64,000 nt of DNA from Solirubrobacteraceae bacterium (GCA_030447785.1 JAUJOF010000005.1:111943-175942); one strand, 5' to 3'; positions 8,492-17,360 are shown, counted from the first letter of the stretch. Notes: a model not told the origin generated them from the letters alone. A program made the numbers and translations.

Positions 8492-10240
8492 TCAGCGCGC
8501 GCGCAGGCCCAGCTCGCGCAGCTGGCGATCGTCCACCCCGGCTGGGGCGCCGGTGAGCGGATCGGCACCACTGGCCGTCTTGGGAAAGGCGATGACGTCG
8601 CGGATCGACTCGCGACCGCCCAGTAGGGCGACGATGCGGTCGATGCCAAAGGCGATGCCCCCGTGGGGCGGCGCGCCGTGGCCCAGCGCGTCGAGCAGGA
8701 AGCCGAAGCGCCGGTCGGCCTCCTGCTCGTCGATGCCGATGAGGTCGAGCACCCGCCGCTGGACCGCGGGGTCGTGGATGCGGATCGAGCCCCCGCCCAG
8801 CTCCCAGCCGTCGACGACCAGGTCGTAGGCGCGCGAGCGCAGGTCCCCCGGTTCGTCCAGGGGACCGGTGGGGGCGGTGAAGGGATGGTGCAGCGGGTCC
8901 CAGCGCTCCTCCCCCGCGTTCCAGTCGAACATGGGGAAGTCGACGATCCACACCACGTCGTGGCCGCTGCGCTCCAGGCCCAGGCGCTCGGCCAGCTCCA
9001 GGCGCAGCCCGCCCAGGGCCTCCAGCGCGACCCGGCGCTCGTCGGCGGCGAACAGCAGCAGATCGCCCGGCTCGCCGCCCACCGCGGCGATCTGCTCGGG
9101 CGTGAAGAACTTGGCGATCGGCGAGCGCCAGTCCCCGTCCTCCGCCACGAAGGCCCAGGCCACCGCCTTGCCGCCGTGGCGCTGGACCACCTCGTTGAGC
9201 CCGTCGAGCTCCGAGCGCGACAGCTCGACGCGGCCCGCGTCGAGCACCACCACCGCCCCGCCCGAGTCGAGCACCGACTGGAAGACCTTGAACTGCGAGT
9301 CGCGCACCGCCGCGGAGACCTCGCGCAGCTCGAGGCCGAAGCGCCGGTCGGGGCGGTCGGTGCCATAGCGGGCCAGCGCCTCGTCGAAGCCCATGCGATC
9401 CCACGGCGGGGGCGGGACGTCGAGGCCCCCGACCGCGAAGACCCGCGCCATGAGCCCCTCGACGAGGTCGAGCACGTCGTCCTCGTCGACGAAGGAGAGC
9501 TCCATGTCCAGCTGGGTGAACTCCGGCTGGCGGTCGGAGCGCAGGTCCTCGTCGCGAAAGCAGCGCGCGATCTGGAAGTAGCGCTCATAGCCGCCGATCA
9601 TCAGCAGTTGCTTGAACAGCTGAGGGGACTGGGGCAGCGCGTACCACGTGCCGGGCTCACGGCGGTTGGGCACCAGGAAGTCGCGCGCGCCCTCGGGGGT
9701 GGAGCGCGTGAGGATCGGCGTCTCGATCTCCAGGAAGTCGTGCTCGTCGAGGTGGGCGCGGATCGCCGCGACGACGTCGTGGCGCAGCTCCAGCGCGCGG
9801 CGCATGGACTCGCGGCGCAAGTCGATGGTGCGATGGCGCAGGCGCGTCATCTCCTCGAGCGGACCCTCCTCGTCGACCGGGAAGGGCGGTGTCCGCGCCT
9901 CGGCCAGCAGGTCCACCCGCGCGGCCTGGATCTCGATCTCCCCAGTGGGCAGGTTGGGGTTGACGTTGCCCGCCTCACGCTCGACCACCCGGCCGGAGAC
10001 GCTGACCACGTGCTCGGGGCGCAGCGCCTCGGCCGCCGCGAAGGCCTCGGCGGCCAGCTCGGGGTGCACGACCACCTGCAGGAGGCCTGAGCGGTCGCGC
10101 AGGTCGAGGAAGATGACCCCGCCGTGGTCGCGCCGGCGGTGCACCCATCCGGCGACGGTCACCTCGGTCTGCCCGTCGACCGCGCGCAGGTCGCCGGCCC
10201 AGCGGTCGCGGAAGGCGTTGGTTCGCGGTGCGCGCTTCAC
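8492..10240 (-). CDS. aspS: Aspartyl-tRNA synthetase (bacterial type)
   Basis: 582 residues. The anticodon-binding OB fold (AGWVHRRRDHGGVIFLDLRD) spans about 25-130. Class II motif 2 is CFRDEDLRSDRQPEFTQLD near residue 228, and a GAD insertion domain characteristic of bacterial AspRS follows. Motif 3 is GIAFGIDRIV near 527. The GTG at 10240 (VKRAPRTNAF) is the start: sequence further upstream belongs to the hisS coding region in another frame. hisS lies 22 bp upstream on the same strand; hisS-aspS is a conserved pair. Whether it is discriminating or also charges tRNA-Asn cannot be told here. Confidence 0.97.
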   Translation of the reverse strand: MKRAPRTNAFRDRWAGDLRAVDGQTEVTVAGWVHRRRDHGGVIFLDLRDRSGLLQVVVHPELAAEAFAAAEALRPEHVVSVSGRVVEREAGNVNPNLPTGEIEIQAARVDLLAEARTPPFPVDEEGPLEEMTRLRHRTIDLRRESMRRALELRHDVVAAIRAHLDEHDFLEIETPILTRSTPEGARDFLVPNRREPGTWYALPQSPQLFKQLLMIGGYERYFQIARCFRDEDLRSDRQPEFTQLDMELSFVDEDDVLDLVEGLMARVFAVGGLDVPPPPWDRMGFDEALARYGTDRPDRRFGLELREVSAAVRDSQFKVFQSVLDSGGAVVVLDAGRVELSRSELDGLNEVVQRHGGKAVAWAFVAEDGDWRSPIAKFFTPEQIAAVGGEPGDLLLFAADERRVALEALGGLRLELAERLGLERSGHDVVWIVDFPMFDWNAGEERWDPLHHPFTAPTGPLDEPGDLRSRAYDLVVDGWELGGGSIRIHDPAVQRRVLDLIGIDEQEADRRFGFLLDALGHGAPPHGGIAFGIDRIVALLGGRESIRDVIAFPKTASGADPLTGAPAGVDDRQLRELGLRAR

Positions 10241-10262
10241 GCCGTGGTCTCCGGGGGGCGCC

Positions 10263-11522
10263 TCACGCGCCCAGCCCCCGCAGCTCGCGCAGCACCCGCG
10301 CCACCACGCCGGAGACCTGCACGTCCTCCTGGTCGCCGGAGTCCATGTCGCGCAGTGCGCTGCCCGTGTCGCCCACGATGGCAACGTAGCGGGCGCTGAC
10401 CCGCCCGGCCTGCTTGAGCTGGCCCTTGAGCGAGCGCCCGCCCAGCTCGAGCTGGGCGTGCAGGCGCGCCCGGCGCGCCTCGGCGGCCAGCGCGAAGGCG
10501 GCCTGGCGTGCGGGCTGGCCGCCGTCCACCGCAACGTAGAGGTCGACCTCGGGGGCCACCGCGCGGCCCTCCCCGGCGGCCAGCAGCATGCGCTCCACCC
10601 CGGCCGCCCAGCCCATCCCCGGCGTGGGCGGCCCGCCGACCTGCTCCACGAGGCCGTCGTAGCGCCCGCCGCCGCCCACCGCACTCTGGGCGCCCAGCGC
10701 GCCGGATTCGATCTCGAAGACCGTGCGCGTGTAGTAGTCCAGCCCCCGCACCAGCGTGGGATCGACCTCGTAGTCCAGGTCGGCGGCGTCCAGCAGGGCG
10801 CGCACCGCGGCGAAGTGCTCGGCGTCCTGCGCGCTGAGGAAGTCGAGCAGGCGCGGGGCCTCGCGCATGACCTCCCGAGTGTCCGGGTGGTCGCTGTCGA
10901 AGGCGCGCAGCGGATTGAGGTCGATGCGCGCGCGCACCTCCGCGCTGAGCTGGTCGGCGTGGGCGCGCAGGTGCTCCTGCAGGCGCTCGCGGTAGTCGCG
11001 CCGCGCGGCCAGCGAGCCCAGCGAACTCACCCGTACCCTGACCTGCTGGACCTCCAGCTCGTCGAGCAGGGCGACCGCCAGCAGGATCGACTCGGCGTCG
11101 ACGGCCGGGTCGTCGGAGCCCAGCGCCTCGGCGCCCACCTGCCAGAACTGGCGGTAGCGCCCGGCCTGGGCGCGCTCGAAGCGAAAGAAGCTCGACAGGT
11201 ACCACAGCTTCACCGGCTGGGCCAGCTTGTGCATGCCATGCTCGGCGTAGGCGCGACAGATCGGCGCGGTGCCCTCGGGGCGCAACGTCAGCGAGCGCCC
11301 GCCCCCGTCCTCGAAGGTGTACATCTCCTTCTGGACGATGTCCGTGGACTCTCCCACGCCGCGGGCGAACAGCTCGGTGGCCTCGAAGGCGGGCGTCTCG
11401 ATGCGCCGGTAGCCGGCGGCGCCCAGCACCTGGCGCGCGGCGGCCTCGACCGCCGCGCGACGCTCGCTGTCGTCGGGCAGCACGTCGAAGGTGCCGCGCG
11501 GCGCCTGGAGCCGTTCGATCAA
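10263..11522 (-). CDS. hisS: Histidyl-tRNA synthetase
   Basis: 419 residues, the normal length. Motif 1 region QAPRGTFDVLP opens the protein, motif 2 contains TLRPEGTAPICRAY near residue 82, and the histidine-binding signature LVRGLDYYTRTVFE lies near 254. A C-terminal anticodon-binding domain follows. The start is TTG at 11522; it overlaps the stop of the upstream metallo-hydrolase gene as TTGA, so translation is coupled. Same-strand order metallo-hydrolase, hisS, aspS. Confidence 0.97.
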   Translation of the reverse strand: MIERLQAPRGTFDVLPDDSERRAAVEAAARQVLGAAGYRRIETPAFEATELFARGVGESTDIVQKEMYTFEDGGGRSLTLRPEGTAPICRAYAEHGMHKLAQPVKLWYLSSFFRFERAQAGRYRQFWQVGAEALGSDDPAVDAESILLAVALLDELEVQQVRVRVSSLGSLAARRDYRERLQEHLRAHADQLSAEVRARIDLNPLRAFDSDHPDTREVMREAPRLLDFLSAQDAEHFAAVRALLDAADLDYEVDPTLVRGLDYYTRTVFEIESGALGAQSAVGGGGRYDGLVEQVGGPPTPGMGWAAGVERMLLAAGEGRAVAPEVDLYVAVDGGQPARQAAFALAAEARRARLHAQLELGGRSLKGQLKQAGRVSARYVAIVGDTGSALRDMDSGDQEDVQVSGVVARVLRELRGLGA

Positions 11523-12160
11523 GCGATCGCGCGCAGGAACGGGTTGCTCGCCCGCTCGCGGCCCAGCGTGGTCAGGCCCATGTGCCCGGGGTAGACCGTC
11601 GCGTCGTCGGGATAGGCCTTCAACAGCGTGGCGATGGAGCGCTCCAGCGTGGCCCAGTCCCCGCCGGGCAGGTCGACCCGACCCACGGAGGCGTCGAAGA
11701 GCACGTCGCCGGAGAACAGGGCGTCGTGCTCGGCCACCGCGTAGGTGACGTGGCCCGGGCTGTGCCCCGGAGTGAAGACCACCTCGAAGGTGATGTCCGC
11801 CAGCTCGAGCGTCTCGCCGCCGGCCACGGTGTGGTCGGCCTCGTAGGACTCATAGGGGCCAAAGCCCTCCCAGGGCACGTAGCGCATGATGTCGGCCAGC
11901 ACCGCCACCTCGATCTCGGGGCACCACACGGGGGCGCCGGTGGCCCGGGCCACGGGCGCCACCGCGCCGACGTGGTCGAAGTGGGTGTGGGTGAGCAGGA
12001 TGGCCTCGAGCGTCACCCCCATCTCCTCGATCTCGCCGAGCAGGCGCTCGGCCTCGTCGCCGGGGTCGACCATCACCGCGCGGTCGGCGCCGGGCAGGCG
12101 GGCCAGGTAGCAGTTCTCCTGGATCGTCCCCACCGTGAGGCCGCGGACCTCGAGGCTCAT
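11519..12160 (-). CDS. MBL-fold metallo-hydrolase (glyoxalase II-like, YcbL type)
   Basis: 213 residues. The metal-binding HTHFDHVGA lies near residue 59, and later ligands sit in FTPGHSPGHV, FSGDVLF and VYPGHMG, as in hydroxyacylglutathione hydrolase relatives. The N-terminal GTIQENCYLAR is the usual start of this family next to hisS. ATG at 12160 overlaps the stop of the upstream small membrane gene as ATGA. The likely activity is thioester hydrolysis; the true substrate is unknown. Confidence 0.9.
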   Translation of the reverse strand: MSLEVRGLTVGTIQENCYLARLPGADRAVMVDPGDEAERLLGEIEEMGVTLEAILLTHTHFDHVGAVAPVARATGAPVWCPEIEVAVLADIMRYVPWEGFGPYESYEADHTVAGGETLELADITFEVVFTPGHSPGHVTYAVAEHDALFSGDVLFDASVGRVDLPGGDWATLERSIATLLKAYPDDATVYPGHMGLTTLGRERASNPFLRAIA

Positions 12161-12528
12161 GCGCGGCCCCCGGCCGGGTTGCGCTTGCGCTCGCGCCGGC
12201 GCCACAACCACAGGTCGGTGTAGTAGCTGAGCGGGATGTAGATGAGCAGCATGGCCACCGCCAGCCCGACCGCCTGGAGGAGTGGGCGGCCCATGACGAA
12301 GACGAAGGCCAGCAGGAGCAGCGCAGCGGCGAACATCGAGCGGTTGAGGGCCCCGCGCCAGGTCGGCTTGCGGTGCAGGCGCTCCATGCGCCGCTCGCGG
12401 GCCTGCTCCTTCTCGGAGCGCTTGCGCTCCTGGGGACCGGGGCGCCGGCCCGTGCGCCCGCGAGTCTCCACGACACCGGCGGCGTTGCCGCGGTGCTTGG
12501 AGCGCCGGCGCTTCTTGGTCTGGGCCAT
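12157..12528 (-). CDS. Small membrane protein with highly basic N-terminus
   Basis: 123 residues. Residues 1-60 are strongly basic (MAQTKKRRRSKHRGNAAG and repeated RER/EKE runs, possibly helical). Two hydrophobic helices follow at about 65-83 and 87-105, then a basic C-terminus. No domain is recognised. Its position, coupled by ATGA to the metallo-hydrolase-hisS-aspS string, makes it a genuine gene. A TAGACT box ends 9 bp before the ATG. The basic tail could face the cytoplasm and bind nucleic acid, but that is speculation. Confidence 0.75.
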   Translation of the reverse strand: MAQTKKRRRSKHRGNAAGVVETRGRTGRRPGPQERKRSEKEQARERRMERLHRKPTWRGALNRSMFAAALLLLAFVFVMGRPLLQAVGLAVAMLLIYIPLSYYTDLWLWRRRERKRNPAGGRA

Positions 12529-12581
12529 GGACCGTGGAGTCTACGACCGCCGCGGGGGCGGGCGAGCGCAGATCCGGTCGC

Positions 12582-13184
12582 CTACACCGGCGGCGCGGGG
12601 TCGTACTGGATGCCCCGCCGCACCTCGCGGGCGCGCTCCACGGAGGCCAGGCGGGCCACCAGGTGCAGCGCCATGTCGATGCCGGCCGAGACCCCGGCCG
12701 CGGTGATGACGTCGCCGTCGTCGACGAACCGGTCATCGGGGCGGATCTGGATCGTGGAGTCGAGCGCGGCGAGGTGATCCAGCGAAGCCCAGTAGGTGGT
12801 CGCGGGACGATCGCGCAGCAGGCCCGCGGCGGCATACACCAGCGACCCGGTGCACACACTGGTCATCAGCGCCACCGTCTCACGCTGGCGGCGCAGCCAC
12901 TCCAGCCGCGCCTCGTCGGCCAGCTGCGCTCCGGCGCCCGCCCCGCCGGGGCAGAGGAGCACGTCGAGCGCTGGGCGGTCGGCTTCGCTGTGGTCGACGC
13001 GCACCCTCAGGCCCTTGGCGCAGCGCACCTCCCCACCGTGCTCGGAGAAGGTGAAGACTCGCCAGCCGTCCTCGGGCCAGGTCCGCGCCCAGAACGACAG
13101 CACCTCCCACGGGCCGAGGGCGTCGAGCTCCTCGGCATCGGGGAAGAGCAGGATGCCGATCTGCCGGACAGGGGCGGTGCTCAC
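12582..13184 (-). CDS. DJ-1/PfpI family (class I glutamine amidotransferase-like) protein
   Basis: About 200 residues from a GTG at 13184 (VSTAPVRQIGILLFP). The nucleophile-elbow Cys sits in MTSVCTGSLVYAAAGLL, and the segment DVLLCPGGAGAG forms the other conserved loop. A late ATTYWASLD and DVITAAGVSAGIDMALHL match the DJ-1/PfpI group that includes isonitrile hydratase and AraC-linked regulators. No AraC gene is nearby. Function could be a small-molecule hydratase, deglycase-like or chaperone; not determinable. The start is the least certain part, because an in-frame alternative exists at 13211. Confidence 0.82.
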   Translation of the reverse strand: MSTAPVRQIGILLFPDAEELDALGPWEVLSFWARTWPEDGWRVFTFSEHGGEVRCAKGLRVRVDHSEADRPALDVLLCPGGAGAGAQLADEARLEWLRRQRETVALMTSVCTGSLVYAAAGLLRDRPATTYWASLDHLAALDSTIQIRPDDRFVDDGDVITAAGVSAGIDMALHLVARLASVERAREVRRGIQYDPAPPV

Positions 13185-13256
13185 GCAGGGATCATGACGC
13201 GGCTGGCCCAAACCCGGCGTCTTTCCCAGCCGAGAAGTCGGCGGGCGCGGGGGAGG

Positions 13257-14120
13257 TCATCCCACCAAGGCCTCCTCGACCGTGCGGCGGTTGCGTACCG
13301 GCACGTCCTCGGGGAACCCCGCGAAGGCCGCCTCGGGGGCCAGGCCCACCAGCTCGGCGGCGCTCACCGTCGCGTGCGCGGCCACGGCGGCCACCACGCT
13401 AGCCAGCGGGACCGCCTCGTGGTCCTCGACGTTGCACGAGACCTGGGCCACCCCGCCGCGAGCAGGCAGATCCAGCCCCAGGGCACGCACGCCGGGCAGG
13501 CCGTGCGAGCCCCCCTCGCGGATGCGCGCCGCGATGTCCTGGGCGTCGGCCGGCGTGGCCGGCGGGCCCAGCTCGAGGTTGAAGGCCACCAGGGGCGGGC
13601 GGGCGGCGACCAGCACCGCCCCGGCGCTCGGGTGCGGGCGGCGCGGGCCGAAGTCGGGCGTGAGCTCCCCGGACTCCATGCGCCGGGCCAGCTCGGCCAG
13701 CCCCCCGCGGCGCAGCTGCGCGCGCGTGCGTCCGTCCGCCAGCGCGCCGTAGAGGAAGGCGGGCAGGCCCAGCTCACCCAGCTCGTGGGCGGCGACGAGC
13801 GCCTCGGCACACGCGGCGCCGCGGCGGGCGGCGTCGAGGTGGACGACCGGCACGACGTCGAGCGCCCCGACATGGGGGTGGATGCCCCGCGGCGCGGTCA
13901 GGTCGACGCGCTCGATGGCCTCGCGCGCCCCGGCGACCAGGGCGCCGGCCAGCTCGCCCGCCCCGGCGGCGAGGGTGAACACGCAGCGGTGGTGGTCGGC
14001 GTCGGCGTGGACGTCGAGCAGCCGCGCCCCGCCCGCGGCGAAGGCCGCGCCCACGGCATCGATCGCCGCGCGGTCGCGGCCCTCGGAGACGTTGGGGACG
14101 CCCAGCAGCGGCGCGGTCAT
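13257..14120 (-). CDS. ftcD: Glutamate formimidoyltransferase
   Basis: 287 residues, matching the stand-alone formiminotransferase domain (no cyclodeaminase domain is attached). The opening is LLGVPNVSEGRD. HADADHHRCVFTLAG and RGIHPHVGALDVVPVV (catalytic His near residue 80) are diagnostic, as is the late VSCNVEDHE. It transfers the formimino group of N-formimino-glutamate to tetrahydrofolate in histidine degradation. No other hut genes are present in the window. It follows the aminopeptidase gene by 16 bp on the same strand. Confidence 0.92.
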   Translation of the reverse strand: MTAPLLGVPNVSEGRDRAAIDAVGAAFAAGGARLLDVHADADHHRCVFTLAAGAGELAGALVAGAREAIERVDLTAPRGIHPHVGALDVVPVVHLDAARRGAACAEALVAAHELGELGLPAFLYGALADGRTRAQLRRGGLAELARRMESGELTPDFGPRRPHPSAGAVLVAARPPLVAFNLELGPPATPADAQDIAARIREGGSHGLPGVRALGLDLPARGGVAQVSCNVEDHEAVPLASVVAAVAAHATVSAAELVGLAPEAAFAGFPEDVPVRNRRTVEEALVG

Positions 14121-14136
14121 CGCGCGGGCGGGCGAG

Positions 14137-15087
14137 TCACAGCACGAAGCGCCCGCCGTCGACGACCGTGGTCGCGCCCACGGTGAGCGTGGGGTCGAGC
14201 ACCACCACGTCGAGGTGCACCGGCACGGAGACCGTGCCCCCGATCGACGCGCTGGCGCCGAAGGCCACGTGCACCGTGCCCAGGATCTTCTCGTCCTCGA
14301 GGATGTTGCCCGTCAGCGTGGCGTGCTCGTTGGTGCCCACCCCCAGCTCGGCGAGGTTGCGCCCGGCGGGGCCGTGGGCGTCCAGCTGGGAGACGTAGCC
14401 GGGCGCGTGGGCGCCCTCCCCCTCGGCCAGGCGCCCGCCGGCCACGGTGAGGACCACCGGGTCCTCGCGCACCACGCCCGGGCCGGGCACGCTCGAGGCC
14501 ACCAGCGTGCCCTCGCCGCCGAGCGGGGCGACGAAGCCCTCCCCGCAGGGCAGGTTCCCAAAGGCGCCGGGCGCCGTGAGGTCGCCGTGGTCGGAGATGG
14601 CGGTGCGCCCGGTGAGGTCGAGGCGCAGGTCGCTGCCCTGGGGGCAGGTGAGGTGGGCAGTGTCGGCCTCGCTCAGCAGCGCGGCGACGCGCTGGGAACG
14701 CTGCGTCAGGCGGTCGAAGTCGGCGCTCATGAGCCGGGCCAGCAGGTCGTCGGTGACCCCGGGCAGCGTCGCGCCGCGCACGCCGGCCTCCGTGGCCCGC
14801 TTGCGCGCGATGGTGTGCGAGAGCGAGGGCAGGCACGGCGCGAGGTAGGCGTCGGCCGCCGCCAGCGCGGCGGCCAGGGCCCGCGGCGGCTCGGTGCCCC
14901 GGCGCGCGTCGGGCGTGAGGACGGTGCGGACCGGATGGCCCCCGGCGGTCGTGACCGCCTCACCCAGCGCCTCGCCCAGCGCGGCCCGCTCGCGGTCGCT
15001 GACCACCAGCACCTCCTCCCCGGGGCGCACGCCCAGGCAGCGCTCCACCACGGTGGTCACGGCGCGGGCGAGATCCTCGACGGCCAT
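14137..15087 (-). CDS. M29-like leucyl aminopeptidase
   Basis: 316 residues from ATG 15087 (MAVEDLARAV). Family features are the N-terminal Rossmann-like GEEVLVVSD region, the middle TCPQGSDLRLDLTGR, and the C-terminal metal-binding cluster GVGTNEHATLTGNILEDEK with HVAFGAS and HLDVVV. M29/AmpS-type enzymes are two-metal cytosolic aminopeptidases. A TAGATT box lies 7 bp before the ATG, indicating a leaderless transcript and supporting this start over one 14 codons upstream. It is the first gene of a two-gene unit with ftcD. Confidence 0.85.
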   Translation of the reverse strand: MAVEDLARAVTTVVERCLGVRPGEEVLVVSDRERAALGEALGEAVTTAGGHPVRTVLTPDARRGTEPPRALAAALAAADAYLAPCLPSLSHTIARKRATEAGVRGATLPGVTDDLLARLMSADFDRLTQRSQRVAALLSEADTAHLTCPQGSDLRLDLTGRTAISDHGDLTAPGAFGNLPCGEGFVAPLGGEGTLVASSVPGPGVVREDPVVLTVAGGRLAEGEGAHAPGYVSQLDAHGPAGRNLAELGVGTNEHATLTGNILEDEKILGTVHVAFGASASIGGTVSVPVHLDVVVLDPTLTVGATTVVDGGRFVL

Positions 15088-15094
15088 GGGGCGG

Positions 15095-15100
15095 AATCTA
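15095..15100 (-). promoter_or_regulatory. Leaderless -10 box (TAGATT) of the aminopeptidase gene
   Basis: Minus-strand TAGATT ends 7 bp before the ATG at 15087. Confidence 0.5.
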
Positions 15101-15210
15101 CCCGCAGGGTCCCGGCTTGCCCTGGCCATCCGTGCGCGCCCCGGCCCTCCGATAAGGGCTCTCGCGCAACGTGGAGACGCGCGAAGGGCAGCCTACAATC
15201 CATCGGCCCC

Positions 15211-15284
15211 GCCGGAGTAGCTCAGTCGGTTAGAGCAGCGGAATCATAATCCGCGTGTCGGGGGTTCGAGTCCCTCCTCCGGCA
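15211..15284 (+). tRNA. tRNA-Met (anticodon CAT)
   Basis: A full cloverleaf can be drawn by eye. The 7-bp acceptor stem is GCCGGAG paired with CTCCGGC, the D arm is GCTC...GAGC, and the anticodon stem GCGGA/TCCGC holds the loop ATCATAA (CAT). The variable loop is GTGTC and the T arm has GTTCGAGT. The discriminator is A and CCA is not encoded. A G1-C72 pair argues against initiator tRNA; elongator Met is most likely, and Ile2 (lysidine-modified CAT) is the alternative. A TACAAT box lies 11 bp upstream. Confidence 0.93.
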
Positions 15285-15402
15285 TCGAGCCTCGAAACTA
15301 GGCTGTCGCGCCATCCCGGACGTTGCCTGCTGCACCTGCTGGTCTGGCTGGGCATCGCCAGCAACGTGATCACACCGGCCTCGAGGGCCTGTGATGTGTC
15401 GC

Positions 15403-15692
15403 TCAGGCGACGAGGTCAGCGAGATCGTCTCGTCGCAGCAGAAGCATTCGGCCATCGCGGAGCGTGGCGCGCAGTTCGCCATCGCGATCGAGCACCCATC
15501 GAGCGTTGACCGCGGTGAGGTGGGTGACGCGACCTTGCGCATCCAGTCGCACGGCGTGCCCCTCCGGCGTTTCCTGCCCCCCCTCGACTTGTCATCCCCG
15601 GGCGCTGAGAGGTAGAGCACATCGCCGGTCGGCTCATACGAGCCGCTCAGATGCAGGTCGGCGGCGGAGACATGAATGGTGGCGGTGGCCAT
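15403..15692 (-). pseudogene. DUF2283-like small protein gene with a frameshift in a G7 tract
   Basis: From ATG 15692 the frame reads like the start of a DUF2283 protein (SGSYEPTGDVLYLSAPGD). At the run of seven C on the plus strand (15577-15583) it must shift by one base to continue as the rest of the same family (ETPEGHAVRLDAQGRV, then VNARWVLDRDGEL), ending at TGA 15403-15405. Without the shift the protein loses all resemblance. The start overlaps the upstream gene's stop by one base (TGATG). DUF2283 genes often accompany small toxin-like genes, so this could be the antitoxin of the neighbour. The indel could be real, phase-variable or a sequencing error. Confidence 0.65.
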
Positions 15693-16051
15693 CAGTGATC
15701 CGGATCGGATGAGAAGACGGTCACGATGATCGCAGGAACCGGGGCGAACTCAACGACCGCGAGCACCCGCACTCCGCCCTCGTGGCGAAAGAACCGCTCG
15801 CGACCCGGGCGCCGATCAGGCCGACGCTCGTCCGGTTCTCGGATCGTCCGCTCGATGAGATCGAGGTCCCCGACCGCGCGGGGCTCCTCCGGCACCTTGG
15901 CGTAGACGAGGGCGGGCAGGACGACCTCGATCCCCTCGGGAGTTCGCGTTCGCAGGACCACCTTCACGCGGCGATCGTGAAGCGGCGGGCGGACGATCCA
16001 CCCAGCACCGCCGGGCGAGCAACGGAGTCGTGCGCGCATGATCGGCGTCAT
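15692..16051 (-). CDS. Small protein resembling DUF4258/BrnT-type RNase-fold toxins
   Basis: 119 residues. The N-terminal 30 are not informative; a region with a helix ending in LIERTIREPDERRPD, then GRERFFRHEGG and a strand pair VLAVVEF...IIVTVFSSDPD has the layout of DUF4258/BrnT-like small ribonuclease toxins (helix, proline-Asp turn, Arg-rich strand, 'vvve...vTvf'). The assignment is by pattern, not by a strong signature. It is coupled by TGATG to the DUF2283-like gene downstream, as expected for a toxin-antitoxin pair. The pair follows tRNA-Met, a frequent site for accessory DNA. Confidence 0.5.
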   Translation of the reverse strand: MTPIMRARLRCSPGGAGWIVRPPLHDRRVKVVLRTRTPEGIEVVLPALVYAKVPEEPRAVGDLDLIERTIREPDERRPDRRPGRERFFRHEGGVRVLAVVEFAPVPAIIVTVFSSDPDH

Positions 16052-16142
16052 CTACCGCCCTGTGAGGAGCGCTCGAGCCACTCGGGGCGTCAGGGGCGTT
16101 TGCGGCTCAAGCTCATCTTCTGCGTCGGTCGGAGGGGTTTCC

Positions 16143-17098
16143 TTACTCCCCCACGGCGACCAGGGCCAGCACCGCCTCGGCGCGCTCGGGCAAAGACTCC
16201 CAGTGCTCTCCGGCGTCATCGGAGCGCAGCACACGCCCGTCGCCCAGCCCCGCGAACAGCGTGCCGCCGGCTGTGGCCAGCGCGTAGGGCATCGCGTCGA
16301 GGGGCTCGCCCAGACGCTGCCAGGGACGGTCGCCGTCGCGGCGGAACAGTCCGGCCGCCGCGGGACCTGGGCCGTGGGCCTGGCGGGGGCCGGCAGCAGC
16401 GGAGACGTACCAGCGGTCGGGGTCGTCGGGGTCGGGCAGCACCGCCCACACGTAGCGTTCGCCGCGCCCCTCGTCGGCGGCCTGCCAGCTGTGGCCGCCG
16501 TCCACGCTGAAGGTGGCGCCACCGCCGGCGGCCTCGTAGGCGCGCCCGGCCGCGTGCGGGTGCCAGGCCAGGCCGTGCACGTCGCGCTGGGCGCCCGGGC
16601 GGTGGTCGCTGAAGGTGGCCCCGCCGTCGTCCGAGTACATGAGCCCGCCCAGCTCGATGCCCACCAGCAGGCGCTCCGCGCGGTGGGGGTGGAGGGCGAT
16701 CCAGCGCACGTGCGAGGTCCACGGGCGCGGTGGGAAGCTCCAGGACGGGCGTGAGGGGATGGCCTGCAGGGCTTCCAGCTCCTCCCATGTCCCTGCGCCG
16801 TCGCGGCTGCGAAACAGCCGCGACGGCTCGGTGCCTGCATAGACTGCGCCGTCGGCGGGCGAGATCGCGAGCGAGAAGACGTCGGGCTCGGGCAGGGCGC
16901 AGTCCGACCAGGTCTCGCCGCCGTCGTCGCTGCGCTTCACCCCGCCTCCGCGACAGCCGGCGTAGACCGTGGCCGGATCCGCGGGGTCGACGGCCAGGCA
17001 GCGTGCGCCGCTGTCCTCCAGGGCGAAGTCTGCCTCCCAGGCGCCCTCCGCTCCTGCAGGCGGGCGAAGCCCCGCCCGGTGGCCAGGTACAGGATCAC
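16143..17098 (-). pseudogene. BNR/sialidase-like beta-propeller protein gene, frameshifted near the 5' end
   Basis: The main open part (16940-16143) encodes repeated Asp-box blades: RSDDGGETWSD, RSRDGAGTWEE, YSDDGGATFSD, SVDGGHSWQ and RSDDAGEHWES, spaced as in a VPS10/BNR propeller. The sequence continues upstream in frame (LAVDPADPATVYAGCRGGGV) to about 17055. There a one-base deletion near 17050-17062 separates it from a matching start, VILYLATGRGFARLQ, from GTG 17098. With the frame restored the protein would be about 318 residues with no signal peptide. Such proteins are annotated as exo-alpha-sialidase or WD40/YVTN-like; function is unknown. Confidence 0.7.
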
Positions 17099-17112
17099 CG
17101 CGCGCCCGGGGG

Positions 17113-17298
17113 CTACTGCGAGCAGCAGCTGGAGCCGGTGCCCGCCCCCGGCGTCCAGCCCGCCTTGGCCAGGCGCGCCTCGCGCGCCTCCTTCTCGGCC
17201 TCGAGCTTGGCGAGCCGCTCCTTGTTGTGCGCGCGCAGCTGCTCGGCGCGCTCGTGGTCGGAGAGCGTGTCGTACAGGTCGGTCACCTGGGGTGTCAT
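17113..17298 (-). CDS. Small charged protein, predicted coiled coil
   Basis: 61 residues from ATG 17298: MTPQVTDLYDTLSDHERAEQ followed by a strongly helical stretch rich in Glu, Lys and Arg (NKERLAKLEAEKEAREARL) and a short tail. The heptad-like pattern suggests a coiled coil. No family is recognised. It ends 14 bp before the GTG of the frameshifted BNR gene, so the two may be cotranscribed. Confidence 0.55.
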   Translation of the reverse strand: MTPQVTDLYDTLSDHERAEQLRAHNKERLAKLEAEKEAREARLAKAGWTPGAGTGSSCCSQ

Positions 17299-17360
17299 GA
17301 CACGCACACTAGGGGCTCGGTCAGGCGGACGCCAGCCGCCCCGGAGCCTACGACGCGGAC

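Noticed and set aside
8492-10684. A longer aspS start at 10684
   Set aside because: The extra 148 codons lie inside hisS on the same strand in another frame; the OB fold begins shortly after GTG 10240.
10240-11522. T-box or other tRNA-sensing leader for aspS/hisS
   Set aside because: The genes overlap or nearly abut their upstream neighbours, leaving no room for a leader.
15211-16051. tRNA-Met as an attachment site of an integrated element
   Set aside because: No repeat of the tRNA 3' end and no integrase were found in the window; only the small accessory patch hints at it.
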